From positions 1-44,704 of the forward strand of contig CAKVOK010000025.1 in NCBI GenBank assembly GCA_934792465.1: a stretch of DNA of 44,704 bases, in the 5' to 3' direction. Shown here in pieces: positions 24,401 through 32,946 of the stretch. Source of the stretch: an uncultured Clostridia bacterium (GTDB lineage Bacteria; Bacillota; Clostridia; RUG12999). A program made the translations under genes and the position numbers. The notes beneath the pieces were generated by a model, which worked only from the letters and a program-made list of their open reading frames with translations, was not told the DNA's origin and ran no database searches. The first letter of the stretch is position 1. Every line of letters begins with the position of its first letter.

Positions 24401-26365
24401 TTATTCCTCCGAAAGGCACGCACTTTCCAGAAGCGGAACAGCCGTTTCAATGCTGTCGAAAACAAATGTTTCCGCACGTGTACTGTCCTCCGAAGCATTT
24501 ACCGTATTTGTAATTTTCTTTGCTTTGCCCACAGCAACCGTTACGGAAGCGAGTTTCACTTCTTCCACTCTGTCGCCGCTGTACAAGACAGTTACAACCG
24601 CAATATTTTTGCTTGCTGCCCCGTCGAAATAAATTCCGCTTATTTCTGCGGTGCAATTTATTCTGCCCGGTGCTATCGCCGTTATTTTTCTTCCGCCCAA
24701 GGTATACGACATACTTTTATATTCAAAAGCATTCGGCTTTTCCGGAGCTTTAAACTTTATCTCACGGCTTTCCGCATTTATCGGATATCCGTATATATCA
24801 CGGACATTTTCCGAAATCACCGCCGTATGCTCCGAACCGAAATCAAACACCGTATCGAAATATGCACAATATTTCCCGTTCGTATACACAACCTCCGTGC
24901 AGCTTATGTTTTCGTCCGCTATGGTTATATCCTCCGGATTTATTGCGTTTCCCGCTATTTCATTTACCGTGCCGAATTCCAAATACTGCGTTATGCTGCC
25001 GTCGTCATTCACCGTCATTTTACATTCCGGCGAATATATTCCTGCCGCACCTATGGCATATTTCACCTTCACGCTTGCTATGCTTCTCTGGTAATTAACA
25101 TCCGTTTCACCGTCTTTTAACGTAGGAAATTCTATTTTCAGATATTTCATTCCGCTCGGTATTTTGTCGTCCACGCTCGCATACGAAACGTGCAGCGCAT
25201 ACGTTGTTACGGTATCCAGTCGGCTTGAAGATTCTTTGTAATCTTCATCTTTAACCATCGGAGTATAATTCTTTCCGTCCGGCGAGAGATACACAAAGAA
25301 GTCAAGACCTTTTTCGTATACTGTCGAGCCGTGAATAATCATTTCATATTTATACTGTTTGATTTCACCATCGAATTTATACTCTACGGATATTGCCTTT
25401 TCTCCGGCGGAGTTTCCGTATACAGGCTCATCATAGAAGGACTTCGACAATGCAAGAGAGCCGTTCTGTTTATAGATTTTATCAAGGGTTGTGCAGTCGT
25501 CCGTGAAATTAATACTGCCGTCCGCATTGAACGTTTGAATATTCAGCTCACGCCCTGCGGTAACCGGGTTGCCTTCGGCTGATTTCAATCCGTCGCCCAA
25601 AATAAGCTTATACGATGTTCCTGCTTTTAAGCTTTCCGCAAACGTTACAACGCACGAAAGTCCGTCCTCCGAAAGTTCCGCACTTACGGTCTGCGGTCCG
25701 TCCTCTATTATGAACTGCGATGCATCAACTGTCGATGCGTCCATAGCTTCGGAAAAATCGACCGTTACGTTATCCGCTGCCGCAATTTCTCCTTTTGTCG
25801 AAGCTTCCGCACCTGCCGGCAGATAGGAAATATTAACCTTGTATACGCTCCTCCAATAATCTCCATCTGCCTGCGCAATCCCGTCTTTGATTGACGGCAG
25901 AACGATTTTCAGATATTTCATTCCGTCCGGGATTGTGTCCGACATATACTTAACGGGATAGCCGCCGCTCGGCAGCGTAGTTACCTCGCCGAACTGGTTT
26001 CCCCAGATAAGCGGTGCGTTTATCTTCTTATAATCAACATTATCGGCAGATACATATATATCATATTCCAGCTGATTATATGCGCCGGCACCGGCAATCA
26101 CGCCGAAAACCTCGAAGCTCTTAATATTTCCCTGCATTTTATACACCGCATATCCCGAACGTGTTGTTTTCAACATTCCGTAAACGCTTCTGCCGTGTAT
26201 GGAGGAATTAACTCCGTCTATGCCCTGCATTTCATATATATTATCAAGCGTTGTGCAGTCGTCCGTAAATTTAAGAACATCGTCCGCAAACACAGGCATT
26301 GCCGCAAGCGGCAGAATAGCCGCCGCAAGCAGTGCAATAATAAATCTGTTCAATAGTTTTTTCAA
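24401..26365 (-). CDS. secreted two-module binding protein with Ig-like domains
   Basis: This 654-residue exported protein starts at a TTG (26365). GGAGAGGAG lies just upstream, and the TTG gives a standard signal peptide (MKKLLNRF...PVFA-DD). A longer frame from 26383 overlaps the previous gene and lacks a ribosome site. Residues 33-182 and 286-436 are two copies of the operon's D-x-C-T module, each with IP-x-GMKYLKI and R-S-V/I. Between them (185-280) is an SbsA/Big_5-type Ig-like domain (TVDFSEAMDASTV... SYKLILGDGLKS). A second Ig-like stretch occupies about 445-540, and the shared C-terminal module fills 545-654. No catalytic or anchor domain is seen. It lies one base after the preceding stop and two bases before the next start, and its last codons supply the next ribosome site. 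A glycan-binding role is inferred. Confidence 0.85.
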   Translation of the reverse strand: MKKLLNRFIIALLAAAILPLAAMPVFADDVLKFTDDCTTLDNIYEMQGIDGVNSSIHGRSVYGMLKTTRSGYAVYKMQGNIKSFEVFGVIAGAGAYNQLEYDIYVSADNVDYKKINAPLIWGNQFGEVTTLPSGGYPVKYMSDTIPDGMKYLKIVLPSIKDGIAQADGDYWRSVYKVNISYLPAGAEASTKGEIAAADNVTVDFSEAMDASTVDASQFIIEDGPQTVSAELSEDGLSCVVTFAESLKAGTSYKLILGDGLKSAEGNPVTAGRELNIQTFNADGSINFTDDCTTLDKIYKQNGSLALSKSFYDEPVYGNSAGEKAISVEYKFDGEIKQYKYEMIIHGSTVYEKGLDFFVYLSPDGKNYTPMVKDEDYKESSSRLDTVTTYALHVSYASVDDKIPSGMKYLKIEFPTLKDGETDVNYQRSIASVKVKYAIGAAGIYSPECKMTVNDDGSITQYLEFGTVNEIAGNAINPEDITIADENISCTEVVYTNGKYCAYFDTVFDFGSEHTAVISENVRDIYGYPINAESREIKFKAPEKPNAFEYKSMSYTLGGRKITAIAPGRINCTAEISGIYFDGAASKNIAVVTVLYSGDRVEEVKLASVTVAVGKAKKITNTVNASEDSTRAETFVFDSIETAVPLLESACLSEE

Positions 26366-26366
26366 A

Positions 26367-29300
26367 TTAATTCTCCTCTCCAATCAATGTAAGAGTTGCA
26401 TAGTTGCTTGTATCGCAATAGTTATTTTCCGTTCCGGCAAATCCTATAACGCCGTCTCTGCCTCCGTTTCCGTTATTATCGCAGCAATCTATATCGAAGC
26501 CGACCTTTTTACCGGGTTTGCCTGCCTGGTTTACGATGCTCCACGGGATTGCAATTTCCATTGTATATCCGTAATCATGCGTAACCTGCTTTACGGTTGT
26601 TCCCGGAACAGGCTCGCCGTTCCAAGGGAATATCATCTGCAAGTCGTTTGCGTCATATTTTTCTGCACGTTCGTGACCGCCGTCAAGATATACTTCTATA
26701 GCGTCACGCTGATAGTTTGCGTCCGAATCGTCGCACAGAATATCATCAATAACCTTTACGCCGACATACAGGTTTGTTTCGTCCCACCGCAATCCGAATG
26801 TGCATATATTCGTTGTGGTTTTTTCCATAAGCTTCGTCATCGTATACGGCAGCTCGCCGAAATCCTTTTCGGGGTCGCCCGTAAACTCAAAATCTTTGGC
26901 ATATGCCACATTCAAATCGTAGCCGCTTTCGCCGCTGTATGTGCTTACAACCGTATATTCAAGCGGTTTTGACACGTTCCCTATCCCGTCCTTTGCCTGA
27001 ACCGTAATCTTGTTTTCCCCGCCGGTCAGCGCAAGGAACATGGAAACCTTTTCGCCTGCTTTAACGCTCTTCGTTATGCGGTTTACTCTGAGTATTCCGT
27101 CTTCGTCCGCCGAAGCCTTCAAAATCATATAATTCTCTTTCACCGTAGTTTCAAACGGTTCGGTTTCAACGTTCGGCGGAGTTTTGTCATATACAAACTC
27201 CACTGTCTTTTCTTCCGAATAATTCTTGCCGTCGTAAGCTGAAATTTTAAATATATTTTCTCCGTCCGCAAGCGTTTCCGGTATACTGAAATTCAGATTT
27301 TCGTCTGTTGCGTATTCCGCTCCGTTTACGTATACCGTACACTTCCTGTTCGTTCTGCCTTTCAGGGTTATGTCCTTGCTGTTCGTTTTCGTATATTCCG
27401 CACATTCCAAATCAAATCCCACATAATCCGGGTCGTAATGCACATTCATTATGACAGGCTCGGCACGATTGCCGTTTCTGTCTGCTGCCTCCACAATTAC
27501 GGAATTATCGCCTTTTGCAAGTTCGAGTGTCATCGAGAACAATCCGCTTGACGAGTACGGCTGCGGAATATTATTAATACGAATTTCGCAGTCCTTGCTG
27601 ACGCTTCCCGAAACCGTAAAGCTTTTTTCCGATACGGCATAATCCGCTCCTTTTTCCGCAGACGTACTCTTTTGATTTACAGTAATTACAGGTTTTCTCG
27701 TGTCGGTCTGCGCAAAATCTCCGCAGCGCACGCCGAGCGATTCTTTCGCCACAAACACTCTGCCGTATATATTCATATCGCCTTTCATCTGCGCAATAGT
27801 CGGAAAATCCATGCCATAGCTTATTTTTACCCATGTTTTTCCTCTGTCGTCACTGCGATAAACGCCCTCGCTCCCGTTGTATTCCGCAAAAGTATAAATA
27901 CACGGATATGCTTCCGTCGATTTGTTTTTGCCGAACGTCACCCCGTAAGAAGCGCCGAAACCCGGTACACTCTGCCAGCTTTTTCCGCCGTCACGTGTAT
28001 ATTTCAGCGAGCCTTTGTGGCATGCCCACACTTCGCCCGGAGAGCCGTACATAGTTTCCATTGCCCACGTTACGTCGCCCGACATTTTCGACATTATTTT
28101 CCATGTTTTTCCGAAATCATCACTACTCAAGAAATTCTGATTGTCACGCAGATAAAATACATTGCCCCTAACTCTGTCCGCACATACCACCTGCATAGAC
28201 CTCGCCCAGAAGTTCGTAGGTTCTTTTCCTGTCCAGAAATCCGGCACATTAAGCTCTTCCCAGCTTTCGCCCAAATCCGCACTCCTGAAAAGCTTGTTTG
28301 TATATGATGTGAATACGATTATGACGGGTTTTCCGTTCGCCTGTTTTGTCGCCGAAACCGCAAGGTTTTGCGGATTGTATTCCTGTTTCCATGCCGGCGA
28401 CAGCTTAAATGTTCTGCCGTAGTCCGTTGAAATCGATATATACCCGGCACTTTCGTCCGAAGTACCCATGGTAGAGCCTTTCACCACGATAGACGGGTCG
28501 CTTGCGCAATAATCCATGCCAAGCCCCTCGGCATATGCGTTCTGCTGAACCGTATGCGGAAGTGTGTAGTCTTCGCCGTGCCATGCTCCGCCGTAGTCCA
28601 TATAACCCTCCAGCAATATCGGCTGATTTTCTTCCTTTTTAGGAAGCGTAAGCAGTGTATTCATGCAGAGTTCCTCTATTCCGTAGCTGAACTGTTCGCT
28701 GTATACCTTGTTTTCGTCACCCTCCAATACATTGCAGAGTTTAAACGCTCCGGCACCTGTCATATATATCAAATCTTCAGGTTCATACGGGTCGAAAATA
28801 CAATCGGACCACCACGAACCGTAAGGAAGCTTTGTATCAGGTACTCTCATCCATTTTTTGCCGCCGTCCACCGTAAAAAATGCGCCCCATGCCGTTGTCG
28901 GTGTGAACGGTTCCGTACAAATTACCATTACATTGCTGTTGTTCGGATGTACCGTAACGGCGCAGTAATCAGTGGTATTGGCTATGCTCGGAGAAATATT
29001 CTCCCATTTATCGTCTTTGAATATAAACAGTCCTTCGTCCGTAGTAACAAGCCAGCCGCCTTTATAATTTTCCCATCTTCTGATATATTTCGGGCTGCCG
29101 GGCACGGGCGCAAAGCTTTCGCCGCCGTTATCCGATTTATAAAGTCCGTGTCCGTTTGAGCCTGCATATATTACAGATGTTTTTCCGTTCACAACCTCGG
29201 ATTTTTCATCAAACCAAAGTGTACGAACGCCCACTTCGTCCGGATTTACCGCCGAATACGGCACGGTATCTACTTTCGTCCAATTTTCTGCTCTGTCCTC

Positions 29301-30251
29301 GCTTTTCCAAAGACCGTCAAAGTCCGTTCCCACATAAATAACATCACGGTTGTTCGGGTCTACGATTATATTTTCACCCGAATATCTCTGCTTTGTTCCT
29401 GCGCTCCAGTTTTTTCTGAGATTAGCCTTAGACCATGTTTTCCCTTTATCATTACTCTTCAAAAGCTCCGTAAAGCAAGCCATGTAAATTACGTTTTCAT
29501 CTACGGGGTCGAATCCTACGCCGCAGACGTTTTCATATCCCTGGTGCTTGGAATCAAGCCAGTCGAAAAGCTGAATCCACATTTTCGATTCGGGTTCGTA
29601 GCGATACGCTCCGCCTACGTCCGTAACACAATACAACATTCCGTCAAGCGGATTTTGTATTACGTTCGTAATAAATCCCTGACCGGCAAGGTTGACGTTT
29701 CTCCACGTATAAGCGAGAGTATTTTCAACCTCTGTTTTCTCCGACTTTTCAAGTTCGATTTTTTCTTTGCTGAATACCGTAACATCGTTAAATTCGAGCA
29801 ATTCGAGCGACATTGCCTCTGCAAGTTCCGCTGCCGGGACACACAGCCTTTTTTCATACAGCTGTGCGGTGCTTTTGAATCCTTCCGTTATCTCCGCTTC
29901 TTTGAATATCATCTTTTTCCCGTTATATTCGGTTGCCGCCGTGCCGTCTTCTTCCGCAGATGTACCGCCGAACGAGGTGATAACGAACGACAGAGGAACA
30001 TACATTGTATCGTCCGCCTTATACGGTGCGATATATTCGCTGCCGTAGTCGATATTTTCACGTATACCGAATACATATGCATAATTGTTGTATGCTCTCA
30101 TTACGACCGCATTTTCAAGTTTTTTCGCAACGGATTTATTCTCAAATCCGTAAAGCCCGTATTCCGCCGTTCTGTCCGCCGGGACAGCACCCGCGGTTGC
30201 CGCAAATACCGATAATATTACAAGCAGAGCCAGACATTGTTTTTTAAACAT
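26367..30251 (-). CDS. GH74-like beta-propeller glycoside hydrolase with CBM9-like domain
   Basis: This is a 1,294-residue exported protein. The ATG at 30251 is preferred over an in-frame GTG nine bases upstream that lies inside the ribosome site. A signal peptide (1-22) is followed by a copper-amine-oxidase-N-like domain (about 50-160, with MYVPLSFVITSFGG). The GH74-like double propeller (about 180-845) begins YTWRNVNLAGQGF. It carries VTDVGGAYRY with D211, the likely catalytic base; V replaces the usual R before TD. D580 in GLGMDY is the likely acid, and the propeller closes with IYGRVFVAKESLGV. Three bacterial Ig-like domains follow (about 852-1105), then a CBM9/DOMON-like domain (about 1113-1294, with LRWDETNLYVGVKV and TMEIAIPWSIV). 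It lacks the repeated module and the shared C-terminal module of its paralogue. Xyloglucan or a related glucan is the likely substrate by family. Confidence 0.87.
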   Translation of the reverse strand: MFKKQCLALLVILSVFAATAGAVPADRTAEYGLYGFENKSVAKKLENAVVMRAYNNYAYVFGIRENIDYGSEYIAPYKADDTMYVPLSFVITSFGGTSAEEDGTAATEYNGKKMIFKEAEITEGFKSTAQLYEKRLCVPAAELAEAMSLELLEFNDVTVFSKEKIELEKSEKTEVENTLAYTWRNVNLAGQGFITNVIQNPLDGMLYCVTDVGGAYRYEPESKMWIQLFDWLDSKHQGYENVCGVGFDPVDENVIYMACFTELLKSNDKGKTWSKANLRKNWSAGTKQRYSGENIIVDPNNRDVIYVGTDFDGLWKSEDRAENWTKVDTVPYSAVNPDEVGVRTLWFDEKSEVVNGKTSVIYAGSNGHGLYKSDNGGESFAPVPGSPKYIRRWENYKGGWLVTTDEGLFIFKDDKWENISPSIANTTDYCAVTVHPNNSNVMVICTEPFTPTTAWGAFFTVDGGKKWMRVPDTKLPYGSWWSDCIFDPYEPEDLIYMTGAGAFKLCNVLEGDENKVYSEQFSYGIEELCMNTLLTLPKKEENQPILLEGYMDYGGAWHGEDYTLPHTVQQNAYAEGLGMDYCASDPSIVVKGSTMGTSDESAGYISISTDYGRTFKLSPAWKQEYNPQNLAVSATKQANGKPVIIVFTSYTNKLFRSADLGESWEELNVPDFWTGKEPTNFWARSMQVVCADRVRGNVFYLRDNQNFLSSDDFGKTWKIMSKMSGDVTWAMETMYGSPGEVWACHKGSLKYTRDGGKSWQSVPGFGASYGVTFGKNKSTEAYPCIYTFAEYNGSEGVYRSDDRGKTWVKISYGMDFPTIAQMKGDMNIYGRVFVAKESLGVRCGDFAQTDTRKPVITVNQKSTSAEKGADYAVSEKSFTVSGSVSKDCEIRINNIPQPYSSSGLFSMTLELAKGDNSVIVEAADRNGNRAEPVIMNVHYDPDYVGFDLECAEYTKTNSKDITLKGRTNRKCTVYVNGAEYATDENLNFSIPETLADGENIFKISAYDGKNYSEEKTVEFVYDKTPPNVETEPFETTVKENYMILKASADEDGILRVNRITKSVKAGEKVSMFLALTGGENKITVQAKDGIGNVSKPLEYTVVSTYSGESGYDLNVAYAKDFEFTGDPEKDFGELPYTMTKLMEKTTTNICTFGLRWDETNLYVGVKVIDDILCDDSDANYQRDAIEVYLDGGHERAEKYDANDLQMIFPWNGEPVPGTTVKQVTHDYGYTMEIAIPWSIVNQAGKPGKKVGFDIDCCDNNGNGGRDGVIGFAGTENNYCDTSNYATLTLIGEEN

Positions 30252-30261
30252 TCCCTCCACC

Positions 30262-32943
30262 TCACTTAATAATAAATACCGTTCTTCCGGTTGCCCATAC
30301 GTGATGAATCACAAGCTCATCGCCGGCAGCATATTCGTTGCTGAACACTATATCATTTACCGAACCGGTATGCGGTGCCGTATTTTTCGTAGTATCATAT
30401 ATTACAAAAACATATTCGGAGGTTTTCATGCTGTATATCTTATCCGTAATGCCGTTCGGCTTGCCGTCCGTATAGTTGCAGAGATTCATTGTGAAATATC
30501 CGCCCTCTATAGCTCTTGAACGTGCGAATCCGTGGACAATCGAACATTCCGAAAGAACGCTTGTTCCTGCGCCCTTTGCCTTGCCCTCTACCATTCTTCT
30601 TTCCTTTATGTCATAGACCTTTTTAATCGCCGAAACCTCTCCCATACTTGTTTCTATACGTGCTATATCGCCTTTTTCCAAATCTGCGGCACTGTCGAAC
30701 AATATTGAGTTTTTGCATCGGAAGCTTACGTTTGACGTTCCGTTTACGGCTCTTATGAGATAATATTCTTCTCTGTTATCGTCTATTGCTTTCTGCACTC
30801 CGCTTATCATTACGGGTACTACGGAATCGCTTTTCAGCTCGTTTGCGTCTATGGAATCAACGTAATTCACAAGCGCACCGGCAACAATTGCGTCTTTTTC
30901 CGCCGTATAAATTTCATTGAACGTATACCAGCCGTCATTTTCAAATTTCTTCTCGACACTGTAGTTTTCCTCTGCCGAAGCGTCCCTCGGTATGCGGAAC
31001 GCAACCGTATTGTCGTCTACCCAGAATGCAGGTTTTTCGCTGTCCAGGAAACAGCCCGTTATTCTGTACGAATAATTGCCCGACAAATCCGTTCTTCTAT
31101 ACATACCCTCTTTTTCCATATCCCGTGTCAGGATTTTTTTCAGCTTTTCATCATTGTCGAGTTCAAAGCATATAATCTGATTCTGCGTCGTATCGTCTTT
31201 TCTCGTCAGCACATTTTTTATTGCTTTTTCCGCCGACATCGTTTTATCGTTCACCTTAACGTTTTTCGCAAGCTCGTAATTTGTGAAAACGCCGTCCTGT
31301 CTGTATATTCTGACTTTGTTTGTATCTTTCGCATCATCATGGTGAGCTTTCACAAGATACGCATATTTAAGTCCGGTTGAAGTTTTGCTGTCATAATATA
31401 CGATTTTGTTTTCTCCGTTGAGATAAAAAGCACCGTATGAACCGAGCTTTATTTCGCCCTCGAACATATCCGCCGTTTCATACTCAACACCTTCTATCAC
31501 AGCACCGTCGTCCGTCAGCTGCGATACCGCTCCGGTAGCTATAGATGTTACGACCTTAATCACGGTACGCTGTTCGCCCTGTGTTTTCGTATATCTGTAT
31601 ACTTCAAGAATATCTTTTTCGTTGATATTGCTCAAGCCTATATCGCTGCCGTTCTTATCATATATGAAATAATCGCCGTCCGTTAAATCAAGCACCGTCA
31701 GATTTTTCGTTTTTCCGTAAAGAATTTCTTTCGATACGTCCGCTCCGTCAACCACCATGATTTCATAGCTCGTTATTTTAAGCAAATCCCATGTGCCGTC
31801 ATTATCATTATCAATAAACGTAATCATACCGTTTTTCGGATTCATTTCGGCGGACGTAAAATCCGTTATCGAACAGCCGTTGTAAATCACGTCTATATAC
31901 GGATTTAATCTATATGTTTTCTGCTTATCGTTCACTTCCGTAACATACGTATAATTTTTATATGAAACTATATCGTCCGGCTTTAAAGTCAGAGTTTCCG
32001 CTTCGGATTTTTTTACATAAACAATCTCTTTTACATCATCATCTTTATAATACACCGTAACGTTGAAACCCAGTATGTCGTCACGGTCGAAACCGCTGCA
32101 TCGGTAAATCTCGCCATCTATCACAACACTGTTTTTCTCTGTTTTTTCGCTGCTGTTGATATTGGTTTTATCGTTGGCGGTTATCATGCCTTTCGTTTTG
32201 TATATATTCAGCGTTTCCGAGATAAGCATTTCGTCCGTTTTTCTCAGCGATACGCTTCCGTCTTTATACGAATATGCCTCATAGCGTTTTGCCGTAAGCG
32301 TATTTTCAAGCAGAACATATAAGTCCCCTTTTGTCATAAATGTGTCATACCCGTTCTGTTTTATGCCTTGCAGCAAGCCCTCGCTTGCCGCAACGGAAAC
32401 ATATCCCACAGGATAGTTTTTCCCTGTTAAAAACTCCGCACCGAGCAGCTTCACCGCTACTTTCACCGCTTCGTTCACCGTAACATATTCGTCCGGTCTG
32501 AAATATCCGTCACTTCCTGTCATAAAACCGTTGAGTGCCGCATTGTTTATCTCGCTCCAATATTTGTGTTCCGTAGAAACATCATGAAACGGCGTTGCCG
32601 TTTTCAGGCTGTCGTCCTCTGCTGTGTTTTCCTCATCGGAAATCCACTTCCATTCTTCTTCAAAGGCATCTTTATTTGTATATCCGAGATACATATTCTC
32701 GCCTGCCGCCCCTCCGGAAACGTGCGCCATTCCTGCCGCACGGACTGCAAATGCCGCAAACTCCGCACGTGTAACATAGTTCGCCGCATCGGCATTTTCA
32801 TCGCCTGCCACCCCGACACCTTGCAGAAAATCGTATGCCTGCATTTGTGTTTCGGAAAACTCTACCGTTTTCGGCGTATCCTCTGCCGTAACATGAAAAA
32901 TCATCATTAACGCAGCCAAAGTATATATTATTATTTTTCGCAC
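30262..32943 (-). CDS. SLH-domain surface protein, large unknown C-terminal region
   Basis: This 893-residue exported protein starts with GTG, seven to eight bases after AAAGGAGA and three bases after the preceding stop. After a signal peptide (1-20) come three SLH-type repeats: about 33-75 (YDFLQGVGVAG...YVTRAEFAAFAVRAAG), 115-175 (PFHDVSTEHKYWSEINNAALNGFMTG...) and 180-220. These bind secondary wall polymer and should anchor it in the cell wall. The remaining 670 residues are beta-rich with no family I recognise. They contain repeated I-x-x-Y-K/Y-D stretches and a DNDNDGTWD loop like a calcium site. No catalytic motif is seen. It sits between the other SLH protein and the first GH74-like enzyme and may be a surface scaffold or receptor. 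Confidence 0.85.
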   Translation of the reverse strand: MRKIIIYTLAALMMIFHVTAEDTPKTVEFSETQMQAYDFLQGVGVAGDENADAANYVTRAEFAAFAVRAAGMAHVSGGAAGENMYLGYTNKDAFEEEWKWISDEENTAEDDSLKTATPFHDVSTEHKYWSEINNAALNGFMTGSDGYFRPDEYVTVNEAVKVAVKLLGAEFLTGKNYPVGYVSVAASEGLLQGIKQNGYDTFMTKGDLYVLLENTLTAKRYEAYSYKDGSVSLRKTDEMLISETLNIYKTKGMITANDKTNINSSEKTEKNSVVIDGEIYRCSGFDRDDILGFNVTVYYKDDDVKEIVYVKKSEAETLTLKPDDIVSYKNYTYVTEVNDKQKTYRLNPYIDVIYNGCSITDFTSAEMNPKNGMITFIDNDNDGTWDLLKITSYEIMVVDGADVSKEILYGKTKNLTVLDLTDGDYFIYDKNGSDIGLSNINEKDILEVYRYTKTQGEQRTVIKVVTSIATGAVSQLTDDGAVIEGVEYETADMFEGEIKLGSYGAFYLNGENKIVYYDSKTSTGLKYAYLVKAHHDDAKDTNKVRIYRQDGVFTNYELAKNVKVNDKTMSAEKAIKNVLTRKDDTTQNQIICFELDNDEKLKKILTRDMEKEGMYRRTDLSGNYSYRITGCFLDSEKPAFWVDDNTVAFRIPRDASAEENYSVEKKFENDGWYTFNEIYTAEKDAIVAGALVNYVDSIDANELKSDSVVPVMISGVQKAIDDNREEYYLIRAVNGTSNVSFRCKNSILFDSAADLEKGDIARIETSMGEVSAIKKVYDIKERRMVEGKAKGAGTSVLSECSIVHGFARSRAIEGGYFTMNLCNYTDGKPNGITDKIYSMKTSEYVFVIYDTTKNTAPHTGSVNDIVFSNEYAAGDELVIHHVWATGRTVFIIK

Positions 32944-32946
32944 TGA

